A DNA stretch of 64,000 bases from an uncultured Clostridia bacterium. Its GTDB lineage: Bacteria; Bacillota; Clostridia; TANB77; CAG-508. Below, in pieces: positions 1 to 8,365 of the stretch. A model generated the notes under the pieces. That model worked only from the letters and a program-made list of their open reading frames with translations. It made no database searches and was not told the DNA's origin. A program made the position numbers and the translations under genes. Position 1 is the stretch's first letter, and each line of letters starts with the position of its first letter. The stretch lies in the NCBI GenBank assembly GCA_934133165.1, contig CAKPAW010000004.1, positions 68,619-132,618 of the forward strand, given 5' to 3'.

Positions 1-974
1 GAATTGAAGAAGTTAGAGTACGCAGTGTATTTGGATGTAGAACAAAATATGGTGTATGTTCTAAATGTTATGGTATGGGCTTAGCTAGTCGTGAAGAAGC
101 AAACATTGGCGAAACTGTAGGTATCATAGCAGCTCAATCTATTGGTGAGCCAGGTACACAGCTTACAATGAGAACAATTCACTCTGGTGGTGTTGCTGGT
201 GTTGCCGACATTACACAAGGTCTTCCAAGGGTTGAGGAATTATTTGAAGCTAGAAAACCAAAGGGACTTGCAATAGTTGCAGAAATAGATGGTGTTGTTA
301 AAATCGCAGAAGACAAGAAGAGAAAAACAATTTCAGTTACTTCTAAAGATGATAGCAAAACTTATGTTATACCATTCGGTTCTAAATTAAAAGTAAAAGA
401 CGGAGACGAAGTAGTTGCAGGTCAGCCACTAACAGAAGGTTCAATTAACCCTAACGAATTACTTGCAATTAAAGGACCAGAAGGAGTTTACAACTATTTA
501 GTACAAGAAGTTCAAAAAGTATATAGAAACCAAGGTGTTGATATCAACGATAAACATATTGAAGTTATTGGTAGACAAATGCTTAAGAAGATTAGAGTTG
601 AAGACAATGGAGATACTCAAATGTTTGCAGGTTCATTAGTTGATATGTATGAATTTGAAGACATTAACAAAAAAGCAGTTGAAGAAGGAAAACGTCCTGC
701 AACAGGTAAACGTGTACTTCTTGGAATTACAAAAGCATCACTTGCAACAGATAGTTTCTTATCTGCAGCATCATTCCAAGAGACAACAAGAGTATTAACA
801 GAAGCAGCTATTAAAGGTAAAGTTGATGAATTAATAGGATTAAAAGAAAATGTTATCATTGGTAAATTAATCCCAGCAGGTACAGGACTTGCAAAATATA
901 GAAATACACATATTAGCACAGAACAAGACGAAGTACAAGAAAACGAAGAAGAAACAGCTAGTGTAGAAGAATAA
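1..974 (+). CDS. rpoC: DNA-directed RNA polymerase subunit beta' (C-terminal part, 5' end outside window)
   Basis: This is the C-terminal part of the catalytic beta' subunit of RNA polymerase. The reading frame is open from base 3 to the left window edge, so the gene is cut by the window and the ATG at 75 is internal. The first visible residues contain the second zinc-binding cluster (FGCRTKYGVCSKCYG). These are followed by the conserved run GETVGIIAAQSIGEPGTQLT and MRTIHSGG, which belong to the bridge-helix/trigger-loop side of the active centre. The tail is acidic (EDEVQENEEETASVEE). A strong terminator follows directly. In most Firmicutes rpsL, rpsG, fusA and tuf follow rpoC; here they lie about 42 kb downstream. 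Identity is certain. Confidence 0.98.
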   Translation, partial: IEEVRVRSVFGCRTKYGVCSKCYGMGLASREEANIGETVGIIAAQSIGEPGTQLTMRTIHSGGVAGVADITQGLPRVEELFEARKPKGLAIVAEIDGVVKIAEDKKRKTISVTSKDDSKTYVIPFGSKLKVKDGDEVVAGQPLTEGSINPNELLAIKGPEGVYNYLVQEVQKVYRNQGVDINDKHIEVIGRQMLKKIRVEDNGDTQMFAGSLVDMYEFEDINKKAVEEGKRPATGKRVLLGITKASLATDSFLSAASFQETTRVLTEAAIKGKVDELIGLKENVIIGKLIPAGTGLAKYRNTHISTEQDEVQENEEETASVEE

Positions 975-978
975 AAAT

Positions 979-1022
979 AACAGTAGTTTAGAAAATTTTT
1001 CCTAAACTACTGTTTATTTTTA
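979..1022 (+). terminator. Rho-independent terminator of rpoC
   Basis: A 13-bp perfect stem (AACAGTAGTTTAG pairing with CTAAACTACTGTT) is followed by a T-rich run. It starts 5 nt after the rpoC stop codon. Confidence 0.9.
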
Positions 1023-1081
1023 CAAATATATATTTTTTAAGTATTATTTTATTAAAAGATTTTTTTAATATATAAAAACTA

Positions 1082-1110
1082 TTGACGTAATAGAAATTTA
1101 TTAGTAAAAT
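1082..1110 (+). promoter_or_regulatory. Sigma-A-type promoter of pilin-like gene 1
   Basis: TTGACG, a 17-nt spacer, then TAAAAT. The same arrangement (TTGACT-N17-TAAAAT) precedes the second pilin-like gene on the other strand. The roughly 100-nt leader between promoter and start codon is also conserved between the two loci. Confidence 0.75.
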
Positions 1111-1211
1111 TATAAAAAATAAAAGTAACAACATATAAACATAATATTGCTTAATAATTTAGACGCAGATTGGAAACAATAAGAAGAAATAATAGGAGGA
1201 AACAAAAGAAA

Positions 1212-2048
1212 ATGAAAAATAATAAAGGTGTAACATTAGTTGCGTTAGTAGTAACAATAATAGTATTAATAATGTTAGCAGGAATAAGCATTAATTTAAT
1301 ATTAGGAGACAATGGAATAATAACAATAGCTAAAAAAGCTAAAGAAAATACTGAACTTGCAAAAATAGAAGAAGAGAAAGCTTTAAATGAATTTTATGAA
1401 CAAATGAATAATGAGTTAAGTTCAATACCAGGTAGTTCATATGAAGCGATAGCAAAACTAGCAGAATTTAAAACAGCAATAGCAAATGCAATAAATGAGG
1501 CAGGAGGAATAAAACCAGAAGTATCTGCTGAAACAGCTGTGTTTGCAAATAATATAAAAGGAATAGTAAAAGAAGTAACAAAAAATGCAACAGCAACAGC
1601 AGATAACATATCAGAAGGTAAAACAGCATGGATTAATGGAGAATTAATTACAGGCAATGGCGCAGATAACAAATCACATTACGATCAAGCAAAATCAGAC
1701 ATAAGCATTACATTAAGCAATTTAGTAGTATACGGATATGAATATCATAATGCTTCTTCAAATAACCATGGAACAGCATATGGAAAAGGTTCATGTTCTT
1801 CAAAATTCGAATTTGATTTATCTAATTTTTCAACTATAACGATTGGAACTGTTAGTAATTCTTCAGCAGTTTTAGTAATGAATAATAATGATAGAATAAC
1901 ATTGACATCATCTTCAACTATAGATGTTTCTAATTATGAATCATGTAGACTAGAAATTAGTTTATCTTATTCTGGAGGTGGAGCTGATAGTGGTAGTTCA
2001 GCAAGTTCTTCAAATACATGTACTATCAGTAGTATAACATTTTCTTAA
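1212..2048 (+). CDS. Pilin-like surface protein with variable C-terminus (copy 1)
   Basis: The 278-residue protein has a short basic N-terminus (MKNNKG) and one long hydrophobic helix (TLVALVVTIIVLIMLAGISI). This is the layout of a type IV pilin or pseudopilin class III signal, but the usual glutamate at +5 is absent (VTLVA). A charged coiled-coil-like stalk follows (about residues 35-60). A module ending in ATADNISEGKTAWING comes next (about 115-148). The rest is a Ser/Thr/Asn-rich, probably beta-structured C-terminal domain. I chose the ATG at 1212 because AGGAGG lies 12 nt upstream, exactly as in the paralogue at 16592-17479; an upstream in-frame start at 1170 lacks such a site. The stalk and module are highly similar to that paralogue and the C-terminal domain is not. 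Function is unproven: probably an exported filament or adhesin subunit. No pilus ATPase or prepilin peptidase gene is in the window. Confidence 0.7.
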   Translation: MKNNKGVTLVALVVTIIVLIMLAGISINLILGDNGIITIAKKAKENTELAKIEEEKALNEFYEQMNNELSSIPGSSYEAIAKLAEFKTAIANAINEAGGIKPEVSAETAVFANNIKGIVKEVTKNATATADNISEGKTAWINGELITGNGADNKSHYDQAKSDISITLSNLVVYGYEYHNASSNNHGTAYGKGSCSSKFEFDLSNFSTITIGTVSNSSAVLVMNNNDRITLTSSSTIDVSNYESCRLEISLSYSGGGADSGSSASSSNTCTISSITFS

Positions 2049-2054
2049 AAAAGT

Positions 2055-2102
2055 AAAAAAGAAATATAGTATTAATTTTATAAAACTATATTTCTTTTTT
2101 TA
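2055..2102 (+). terminator. Terminator of pilin-like gene 1
   Basis: A 16-bp stem (AAAAAAGAAATATAGT with ACTATATTTCTTTTTT) ends in a T-run, 7 nt after the stop codon. Confidence 0.85.
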
Positions 2103-2138
2103 TGTATAAAACTATAGAATTTAATTATTATATATTTG

Positions 2139-2167
2139 TTTACAAAAACAAAAAACAAATATATAAT
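2139..2167 (+). promoter_or_regulatory. Sigma-A-type promoter of the amidohydrolase gene
   Basis: TTTACA, 17 nt, TATAAT. It lies about 120 nt before the ATG; the leader between shows no fold that I recognise. Confidence 0.6.
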
Positions 2168-2293
2168 AAAGCAAAGAATCCAAAATTAATTATCAAAAAA
2201 GAGAAAGCTTTTTGTTATTTTAGGAATGTACAAAAAAATTGGAATTTTAGAAATACAAAAAAATGCACTTGAGCAAAGTTAGGAGAGAAACTT

Positions 2294-3574
2294 ATGAATA
2301 TTTTAATTAAAAATGCCACACTTATTTCAATGAGCGAAACAAGAGAAAAAATAGAAGAAAATGTAGATATAAGAATAGAAGAAAATAAAATAGTAAAAAT
2401 AGGAAAAGAATTAGACTCAAATGATATAGATAAAGTAATTGATGCAACAGGAAAAGTAGTAATGCCAGGCTTAATAAATACTCATTCACATGTGCCAATG
2501 AGTATTTTTAGAGAGACTGTAGATGGATTTGCACTTCAAGATTGGCTTACAAAAAAAATATGGCCAATGGAAGATAAATTAACAAGAGAAGATATTTACA
2601 ATGCTTCAAAATTATCTTTTATAGAAATGATAAAAACAGGAACGACAACAATAAATGATATGTATTTTATGACAGAAGATATTATAAATGCCGCAATAGA
2701 TACAGGAGTAAGACTTCAAACAACAAGAACATTAATGTGTATGGATGAAAAAGAAGGACTAAAAAGAATAGAAGAATTAAATAATTTGTTAGAGGAATAC
2801 AGAGGAAAAAATGAGTTAATAACATTTAATGTAGGAATACATGGATTATACACAACAAATAGACAATATGTGGAAAAATGCATTGAATTTGCAAAAGAAA
2901 AAGGACTTATAACTCATATGCATTTTTGCGAAAATAGCAAAGAAGTAGAAGATATAAAAAATATATATAAAGAAAATCCAATAGATGTTTTAGAAAAAGA
3001 ATTTACAGGAATAAAAACAATATTAGCACATTGTGTAAAACTATCTAAAGAAGACATTAAAAAACTTTCAAAATTAGATGTAAGTGTTTCTCATTGTCCA
3101 ATAAGTAACTTAAAGTTAGGATGTGGAATTGCTAATATAGCTGAAATGTTAGAAAATAATATTAATGTTTCTATAGGAACAGATGGACAAGGAAGTGGTA
3201 GCAATTTAGATTTATTTGAAGCTATGAAATATACAGCTTTACTTCAAAAAGGAACAAAAGAAGATGCTGTTTGTATGCCGGCATATGAAGTATTAAAAAT
3301 GGGAACAATAAATGGTGCAAAAGCATTAGGATTAGAAAATGAAATAGGAAGCATAGAAGAAGGAAAAAAAGCAGACATTATTATATTAAATTTAGATGTT
3401 GTAGTAACTAATCCAGTTAATGATTTATGTGCAGATATAGTTTATAATGTAAAAGGAAACAATGTAGAAACTACAATTATAAACGGAAAAGTTTTAATGG
3501 AAGAAAATAAAATAGAACAAAATCAAAAAGAAATTTTTGATGAATGTAAACAAATAATTGATAGAATAAAATAA
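2294..3574 (+). CDS. mtaD: Amidohydrolase, 5-methylthioadenosine/S-adenosylhomocysteine deaminase type
   Basis: A 426-residue metal-dependent hydrolase of the amidohydrolase superfamily. It has the N-terminal beta-sandwich strand segment, then PGLINTHSHVPMS with the metal-binding HxH near residues 64-68. Further conserved segments are HMHFCEN (second substrate/metal histidine region), LAHCVKL, VSHCPISNLKLG and SIGTDGQGSGSNLDLF with the catalytic aspartate. These segments fit the MtaD/SahH-deaminase/TrzA group, which deaminates adenine-containing nucleosides such as methylthioadenosine and S-adenosylhomocysteine. The exact substrate cannot be read from sequence; guanine deaminase-like or other aminohydrolase activity is possible. 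It stands alone behind its own promoter, with AGGAGAG 8 nt before the ATG. Confidence 0.85.
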   Translation: MNILIKNATLISMSETREKIEENVDIRIEENKIVKIGKELDSNDIDKVIDATGKVVMPGLINTHSHVPMSIFRETVDGFALQDWLTKKIWPMEDKLTREDIYNASKLSFIEMIKTGTTTINDMYFMTEDIINAAIDTGVRLQTTRTLMCMDEKEGLKRIEELNNLLEEYRGKNELITFNVGIHGLYTTNRQYVEKCIEFAKEKGLITHMHFCENSKEVEDIKNIYKENPIDVLEKEFTGIKTILAHCVKLSKEDIKKLSKLDVSVSHCPISNLKLGCGIANIAEMLENNINVSIGTDGQGSGSNLDLFEAMKYTALLQKGTKEDAVCMPAYEVLKMGTINGAKALGLENEIGSIEEGKKADIIILNLDVVVTNPVNDLCADIVYNVKGNNVETTIINGKVLMEENKIEQNQKEIFDECKQIIDRIK

Positions 3575-3667
3575 AATTCAGTTTGATAAAAAATATAATT
3601 ATAAAAATCAAGTATAATTTACATTGGAAAATACAAGAAAAACTATATAAAAGCAAATGTACAAAAT

Positions 3668-3696
3668 TTGACAAAAGGCCTAAAAAATAGTAAAAT
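3668..3696 (+). promoter_or_regulatory. Sigma-A-type promoter of gdpP
   Basis: TTGACA, 17 nt, TAAAAT. An apparent TTG start for the next gene at 3668 is actually the -35 box. Confidence 0.75.
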
Positions 3697-3730
3697 AGTA
3701 ATTGTGAAAGAATATAAAAGGGAGATATTT

Positions 3731-5764
3731 ATGCCGAATAACACTAATAGAAAAATCTTTGATAAATTAGTATCAAAGACAAAGATTTATTTAGTAATTA
3801 TAGCTATTTTGTTAATAGCATTATGTATATACGAAGTTCGTTTTATTACCCCAGCGGTAATTGGTTATGCATTAATTATAATGTATGCGTGTTGGACAAA
3901 TAATAAAAGAAAAGCAGAACTTTCAGAGCATATAAAAGACTTAACATTAACAGTAGATACAGCTGCAAAAAGTACATTAATTAATTCACCATTTCCATTA
4001 GTAATAATAGAAACAGATGGAAATATCATTTGGAAAAGTTCAAAATTTATACACGAATTTGCTAATATAGACATTAATAATTACCTAAATAATATCGTAA
4101 AAGAAATAAAATTAGAACTTGAAAATGGAAGTAATGAAGATAAAAAAGAATTACAAGATTTAATTTTAAAACAAGTTAAAATAGGAAGTAAAACATATAA
4201 AGTAGTTGGGGAATATGTAGAATCAAAAGAAAAACAAAAGAACAATAATAAAGAATATATGACAACTTTATACTTTATAGATGAAACAAAAAATATTTTA
4301 TTAGAACAAAAATATAATAATTCTAAATTATGCGTTGGAATTATTATGATAGATAATTACGAAGAGATAATGCAAAGACTTTCAGATGAAGATAAACCAA
4401 TATTAACAGCTCAAATAGAAAGAAATTTATATGATTGGGCAGCAACATTTGAGGGGTTAATTATTAAATCTGAAAGAGATACATTCATATTATTATTACA
4501 ACAAAAATATTTAAAACAATTAGAAGAAGAAAAATTTAATATTTTAGATAAAATAAAAGAAATAGAAATACCTGGAAAAGTACAATCTACTTTAAGTATA
4601 GCTATTGCAACAGAAGAAAGTTCAAATTATGAAAAATATAAAACGGCTCAATCAATGATAGATATAGCATTAGGTAGAGGTGGAGATCAAGCAATTCTTA
4701 GAAAAGACGGAAAATATATATTCTTCGGAGGAAGAACACAAGAACTAGAAAAGAGGACTAAAGTAAAAGCAAGAATAGTTGCAAATGCATTACAAGAATT
4801 AATGGAAGAAGCAGAAAATATTTTTGTAATGGGACATACAAATAGTGATATAGATGCAATGGGAGCAAGTTTAGGTGTATATAGACTAGCAAAGACAATA
4901 GGAAAACAAGCATATATAGTAAATACTACAGTTGGTTCTACATTAGATTCATTTTTACAAACTGCAAAAGAAGATGAAGAATACCAGAAAACTATTATAG
5001 GAAAAGATGAAGCAATTGAAAAAATAAATGAAAATAGTTTATTAGTTGTTGTAGATACTCACAAAACAAGCTATGTAGATGTACCAGAACTATTAGAGAA
5101 AACTAATAAAATAGTAATAATAGACCATCATAGAAGAGGAACAGATTTCATAGAAAATGCCTTATTGACATTCCATGAAGTATATGCATCTTCTGCATGT
5201 GAATTAGTAACAGAACTATTAGAGTACTCAGAACAAGAAATAAAATTAACTCAACTAGAAACAGAAGGTTTGTATGCAGGAATTATGATGGATACTAAGA
5301 ACTTTACATTTAAAACAGGTGTTAGAACATTTGAAGCAGCAGCCTACCTACGTAAATGTGGAGTAGATATAATAAAAGTTAAAAAGTGGTTCCAAAGTGA
5401 TTTAGAAACTTATAATAAAATATCAGAAATTGTTGCTAATGCAGAGGTTATAAATGATACAATAGGAATTTCAATATATGATAAAGAAGAACCAGATACT
5501 AGTTTAATTTGTGCTAAGTCAGCAGATGAACTTTTAACAATTAGTAATATTACAGCATCTTTTGTTATAGGAAATTTAGGAGAGAAAATATGCATAAGTG
5601 GACGTTCAATAGGTGATATAAATGTACAATTAATTTTAGAAAAACTAGGTGGCGGAGGTCACATTACATTAGCAGGAGCTCAAGTAGAAGGAATGAGCAT
5701 AGAAGAAACAAAACAAGAACTAATAAATCGAATTAATGAATATTTTACTGAAACGTCAAACTAA
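3731..5764 (+). CDS. gdpP: Cyclic-di-AMP phosphodiesterase GdpP (DHH family)
   Basis: The 677-residue membrane protein degrades the second messenger c-di-AMP to pApA. Two transmembrane helices lie near the N-terminus (about residues 17-57). A PAS-like region and a degenerate GGDEF domain follow, ending in the typical GRGGDQAILRKDGKYIFFGG segment. The DHH phosphoesterase domain has GHTNSDIDAMG near residue 367, DTH near 440 and DHHRRG near 464. The DHHA1 domain ends with GGGGHITLAGAQV near 640. The start at 3731 (MPNNTN) has GGGAG 7 nt upstream. Order gdpP-rplI-dnaB is common in Firmicutes and is kept here, with one small membrane protein inserted. It probably controls c-di-AMP and thereby osmolyte and cell-wall homeostasis. 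Confidence 0.95.
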   Translation: MPNNTNRKIFDKLVSKTKIYLVIIAILLIALCIYEVRFITPAVIGYALIIMYACWTNNKRKAELSEHIKDLTLTVDTAAKSTLINSPFPLVIIETDGNIIWKSSKFIHEFANIDINNYLNNIVKEIKLELENGSNEDKKELQDLILKQVKIGSKTYKVVGEYVESKEKQKNNNKEYMTTLYFIDETKNILLEQKYNNSKLCVGIIMIDNYEEIMQRLSDEDKPILTAQIERNLYDWAATFEGLIIKSERDTFILLLQQKYLKQLEEEKFNILDKIKEIEIPGKVQSTLSIAIATEESSNYEKYKTAQSMIDIALGRGGDQAILRKDGKYIFFGGRTQELEKRTKVKARIVANALQELMEEAENIFVMGHTNSDIDAMGASLGVYRLAKTIGKQAYIVNTTVGSTLDSFLQTAKEDEEYQKTIIGKDEAIEKINENSLLVVVDTHKTSYVDVPELLEKTNKIVIIDHHRRGTDFIENALLTFHEVYASSACELVTELLEYSEQEIKLTQLETEGLYAGIMMDTKNFTFKTGVRTFEAAAYLRKCGVDIIKVKKWFQSDLETYNKISEIVANAEVINDTIGISIYDKEEPDTSLICAKSADELLTISNITASFVIGNLGEKICISGRSIGDINVQLILEKLGGGGHITLAGAQVEGMSIEETKQELINRINEYFTETSN

Positions 5765-5844
5765 AATGATATAATAGTAAAATATAATAAAAAGATGAAT
5801 ATAATATAAAATATTATATATAAAAACTAAAAGGAGGAGTAAAA

Positions 5845-6165
5845 ATGGAACAAAAAGTAAGAGGACTACTTGCATACTTATTTGGATGGATTGGAGGATT
5901 AGTAATATTAGTTGCATTAAAAGATAACAATGAACAAACAAAATTCAATGCATGCCAAGCAATAGTTATTTCAGCTTCTAGTATGATATTATCTATAATA
6001 TTAAGATATATACCATATGTAGGATTTATTGGAAGTATAATTAGTGTACTTATGGGTGTTTTATTAATAATTGGTATGATAAAAGCATACAAAGAAGAAG
6101 ATTATGAATTACCAGTTATAAGTGATTTAACAAGAAACATCTTCAAAAGCCAACTAAGCAAATAA
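5845..6165 (+). CDS. Small membrane protein, DUF4870/Tic20-like
   Basis: A 106-residue protein with about three hydrophobic segments: LLAYLFGWIGGLVILVAL, a stretch near residues 38-52, and VGFIGSIISVLMGVLLIIGMI. Between the first two is a polar loop KDNNEQTKFNACQAIV, which resembles the short conserved loop of DUF4870 proteins (FHArQAll). Function is unknown. It has a strong AAGGAGGAG site 6 nt before the ATG and sits between gdpP and rplI. It ends in a terminator, so it could be the last gene of a gdpP transcript. Confidence 0.75.
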   Translation: MEQKVRGLLAYLFGWIGGLVILVALKDNNEQTKFNACQAIVISASSMILSIILRYIPYVGFIGSIISVLMGVLLIIGMIKAYKEEDYELPVISDLTRNIFKSQLSK

Positions 6166-6169
6166 ATTT

Positions 6170-6202
6170 AAATTTTAGGGACAGGCTTAAAAATTAAAAA
6201 AA
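6170..6202 (+). repeat. Dispersed repeat, copy 1 (TTTTAGGGACAGGCTT type)
   Basis: A 30-odd-nt sequence with core TTTTAGGGACAGGCTTAAAA that recurs, with few changes, directly after topB at 50277-50308. It lies just after the stop codon of the small membrane protein and runs into its terminator. Confidence 0.7.
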
Positions 6203-6234
6203 GAACATGAAAATTTATCCATGTTCTTTTTTTA
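6197..6234 (+). terminator. Terminator after the small membrane protein
   Basis: A 13-bp stem (AAAAAAGAACATG with CATGTTCTTTTTT) and T-run. Confidence 0.85.
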
Positions 6235-6376
6235 TTTTTAGTTTCTAAGTTTAAATATGCATAAAATATTAGAAAAATGTAATATATCATTGGAAAAAAT
6301 ACGGAATTTTGTGATAAATTAACATTGAAATCACTGGAATTTTGTGACGAAAGTAAGGAAAATGTTACTAAAACTA

Positions 6377-6405
6377 TTCCTATTCTAGTAAAAATGTGAT
6401 ATAAT
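6377..6405 (+). promoter_or_regulatory. Extended -10 promoter of rplI-dnaB-tilS
   Basis: TGATATAAT (extended -10) lies 17 nt after a weak TTCCTA -35. Upstream, a 12-bp direct repeat GGAATTTTGTGA occurs at 6303-6314 and 6336-6347. Confidence 0.5.
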
Positions 6406-6494
6406 CGTACTACTTTAGAAACAGAAAGTTGAAAGAAAAAGCTTTCATAACTATATATAAACTTCTAACGAAGTAAGAAAGGGTGGAGTTAAAA

Positions 6495-6941
6495 ATGAAA
6501 GTTATATTATTACAAGATATTAAAGGTGTAGGAAAGAAAGACCAAATTATAAATGCAAACGATGGGTATGCAAGAAATTATTTATTTCCTAAAAAATTGG
6601 CAGTAGAGGCAAATGCAGGAAACTTAGGAAACTTAAAAGCAAAACAAGAATCAAATCAATATAGAAAAGATGTAGAAAAGGAAGAAGCAACAAAGTTAGC
6701 TAATAAATTAAAAGATATAACATTAGTGTTAAAAGTAAAGGCAGGAGAAAATGGAAAAATATTTGGTGGAGTTACATCAAAAGAAATTTCAGAAAACTTA
6801 AAAGCACAATATAAAATAGAAATAGATAAAAAGAAAATTATACTAAGTGAAACAATAAAAGTTTTAGGAACTACAGTAGTAGATATTAAGTTATACGAGG
6901 GAATAATAGGAAAACTAAAAGTTCAAATTATTGCAAACTAA
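6495..6941 (+). CDS. rplI: 50S ribosomal protein bL9
   Basis: 148 residues, the usual bL9 length. The N-terminal domain begins MKVILLQDIKGVGKKDQ and contains GYARNYLFPKKLA, the conserved rRNA-binding segment. A long lysine/glutamate connecting helix (about residues 45-75) and the C-terminal domain (GKIFGGVTSKEIS) follow. I placed the start at 6495 because GGTGGAG lies 7 nt upstream and the family starts with MKVILL; the earlier in-frame codon at 6483 falls inside the ribosome binding site. It binds 23S rRNA at the base of the L1 stalk. dnaB follows after 89 nt. Confidence 0.97.
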   Translation: MKVILLQDIKGVGKKDQIINANDGYARNYLFPKKLAVEANAGNLGNLKAKQESNQYRKDVEKEEATKLANKLKDITLVLKVKAGENGKIFGGVTSKEISENLKAQYKIEIDKKKIILSETIKVLGTTVVDIKLYEGIIGKLKVQIIAN

Positions 6942-6978
6942 ATTAATATAAAGTTTCCAGTTATATTTATATATTCTA

Positions 6979-7011
6979 CTAAACTAAAAAGGCCAGTCCC
7001 TATTAGTTTAG
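6979..7011 (+). repeat. Hairpin between rplI and dnaB
   Basis: A 9-bp perfect stem CTAAACTAA/TTAGTTTAG encloses a loop with GGCCAGTCCC, followed by an A-run rather than a T-run, so it is not a classical terminator. The loop resembles the complement of the GGGAC(A/T)GGC-type cores found in other repeats of this window. Confidence 0.5.
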
Positions 7012-7030
7012 CAAAAAAAGGAGAAATTTT

Positions 7031-8362
7031 ATGGAAGTAGGTAAAGTACCACCACACGATACAGAAGCTGAACAAGCAGTTATAGGAAGTATGCTTACAG
7101 ATAAAGAAGCAATTATTTCTGCTATTGAAGTACTAAAAGAAGAAGATTTTTATAGAGAAGATAATAAAACAATATATGGTGCAATTCTAAATTTATACAA
7201 TCGTGCAGAGCCAGTTGATATTATTACATTAAAGGCAGAACTTTCTTCACTTGGTAAACTGGAAGCAGTTGGTGGATTAGAGTATTTAGCTGAACTTCCA
7301 GATAAAGTACCAACTACTGCAAACGTAGACAAATACATAAAAATAGTAGAAGAAAAATCATTGCTTCGTAGTTTACTAAAAACAGCTAATGAGATAATAA
7401 AATTAGGATATGACGAAACTCAAGAAGTAGATTTCTTAATGGATCAAGCTGAAAAGAAAATCTTTGATACAATACAATCAAGAAATCAAAAAGGTTATTC
7501 TTCAATTAAAGACATATTAGTAGATACATTTACTCAATTAGAACAATTATACAACCAAAAACAACATATTACAGGTGTACCTACAGGATTTGCAGACTTA
7601 GATTATAAAACTGCAGGACTCCACAATTCAGATTTAATATTAGTTGCAGCAAGACCTGCTATGGGTAAATCTGCATTTGCACTAAACATAGCTTCTTATG
7701 CAGCAACACGTGGAAACACACCAGTAGCAATATTTAGCTTGGAAATGTCAAAAGAACAAATGGTAAATCGTATTTTGTGTAGTGAAGCAATGGTAGATAG
7801 TAACAAAGTAAGAACAGGTAAAATTGATGATGAAGACTGGGGAAAATTAGCACAAGCTTCAGGGACTTTATCTGAATCTAAAATATTTATAGATGATACA
7901 CCAGGTATTTCTATAATGGAAATAAGAGCTAAATGTAGAAAATTAAAGTTAGAACAAAACATTGGACTAGTTGTTATAGACTACTTACAATTAGTACAAG
8001 GTTCAGGAAAAAGAGGTTCATCACGTGAACAAGAAATTTCAGAAATTAGCCGTTCTTTAAAAATATTAGCTAAAGAGATAAATGTACCAGTAATAGCGCT
8101 ATCACAATTATCAAGAGCACCAGAACAACGTCCAGACCATAGACCTATGCTTTCAGACCTTCGTGAATCTGGAGCTATAGAGCAAGATGCCGACATTGTT
8201 ATGTTCTTATATAGAGATGATTATTATAATGAAGATAGCGAAAAGAAAAATATTGCAGAAGTAATACTTGCAAAACATCGTTCAGGTTCAACTGGTACAG
8301 TAGAATTATTATGGCTTGGTAATTACACAAAATTTGCAAATATAGAAAAATACAGAGAGTAG
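7031..8362 (+). CDS. dnaB: Replicative DNA helicase DnaB
   Basis: 443 residues, full length for the hexameric replication-fork helicase (called DnaC in Bacillus). The N-terminal helical domain begins PPHDTEAEQAVIGSML. The RecA-like domain carries Walker A ARPAMGKSAFAL near residue 205. LIVVIDYLQL-type Walker B (GLVVIDYLQLVQG), LSQLSRAPEQRPDHRP and the SGAIEQDADIVMFLYR motif follow. It unwinds DNA ahead of the polymerase and loads primase. GGAG lies 8 nt before the ATG. tilS starts 3 nt after its stop. Confidence 0.98.
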   Translation: MEVGKVPPHDTEAEQAVIGSMLTDKEAIISAIEVLKEEDFYREDNKTIYGAILNLYNRAEPVDIITLKAELSSLGKLEAVGGLEYLAELPDKVPTTANVDKYIKIVEEKSLLRSLLKTANEIIKLGYDETQEVDFLMDQAEKKIFDTIQSRNQKGYSSIKDILVDTFTQLEQLYNQKQHITGVPTGFADLDYKTAGLHNSDLILVAARPAMGKSAFALNIASYAATRGNTPVAIFSLEMSKEQMVNRILCSEAMVDSNKVRTGKIDDEDWGKLAQASGTLSESKIFIDDTPGISIMEIRAKCRKLKLEQNIGLVVIDYLQLVQGSGKRGSSREQEISEISRSLKILAKEINVPVIALSQLSRAPEQRPDHRPMLSDLRESGAIEQDADIVMFLYRDDYYNEDSEKKNIAEVILAKHRSGSTGTVELLWLGNYTKFANIEKYRE

Positions 8363-8365
8363 AAA

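Noticed and set aside
617..919. Open frame on the - strand inside rpoC
   Set aside because: It is a shadow of the rpoC coding sequence with low-complexity hydrophobic composition and no ribosome binding site; the same applies to many - strand frames across this AT-rich window.
2174..2293. Leader of the mtaD-type gene considered as a SAM or adenine riboswitch
   Set aside because: No conserved core, junction helices or terminator/antiterminator pair of known classes could be found.
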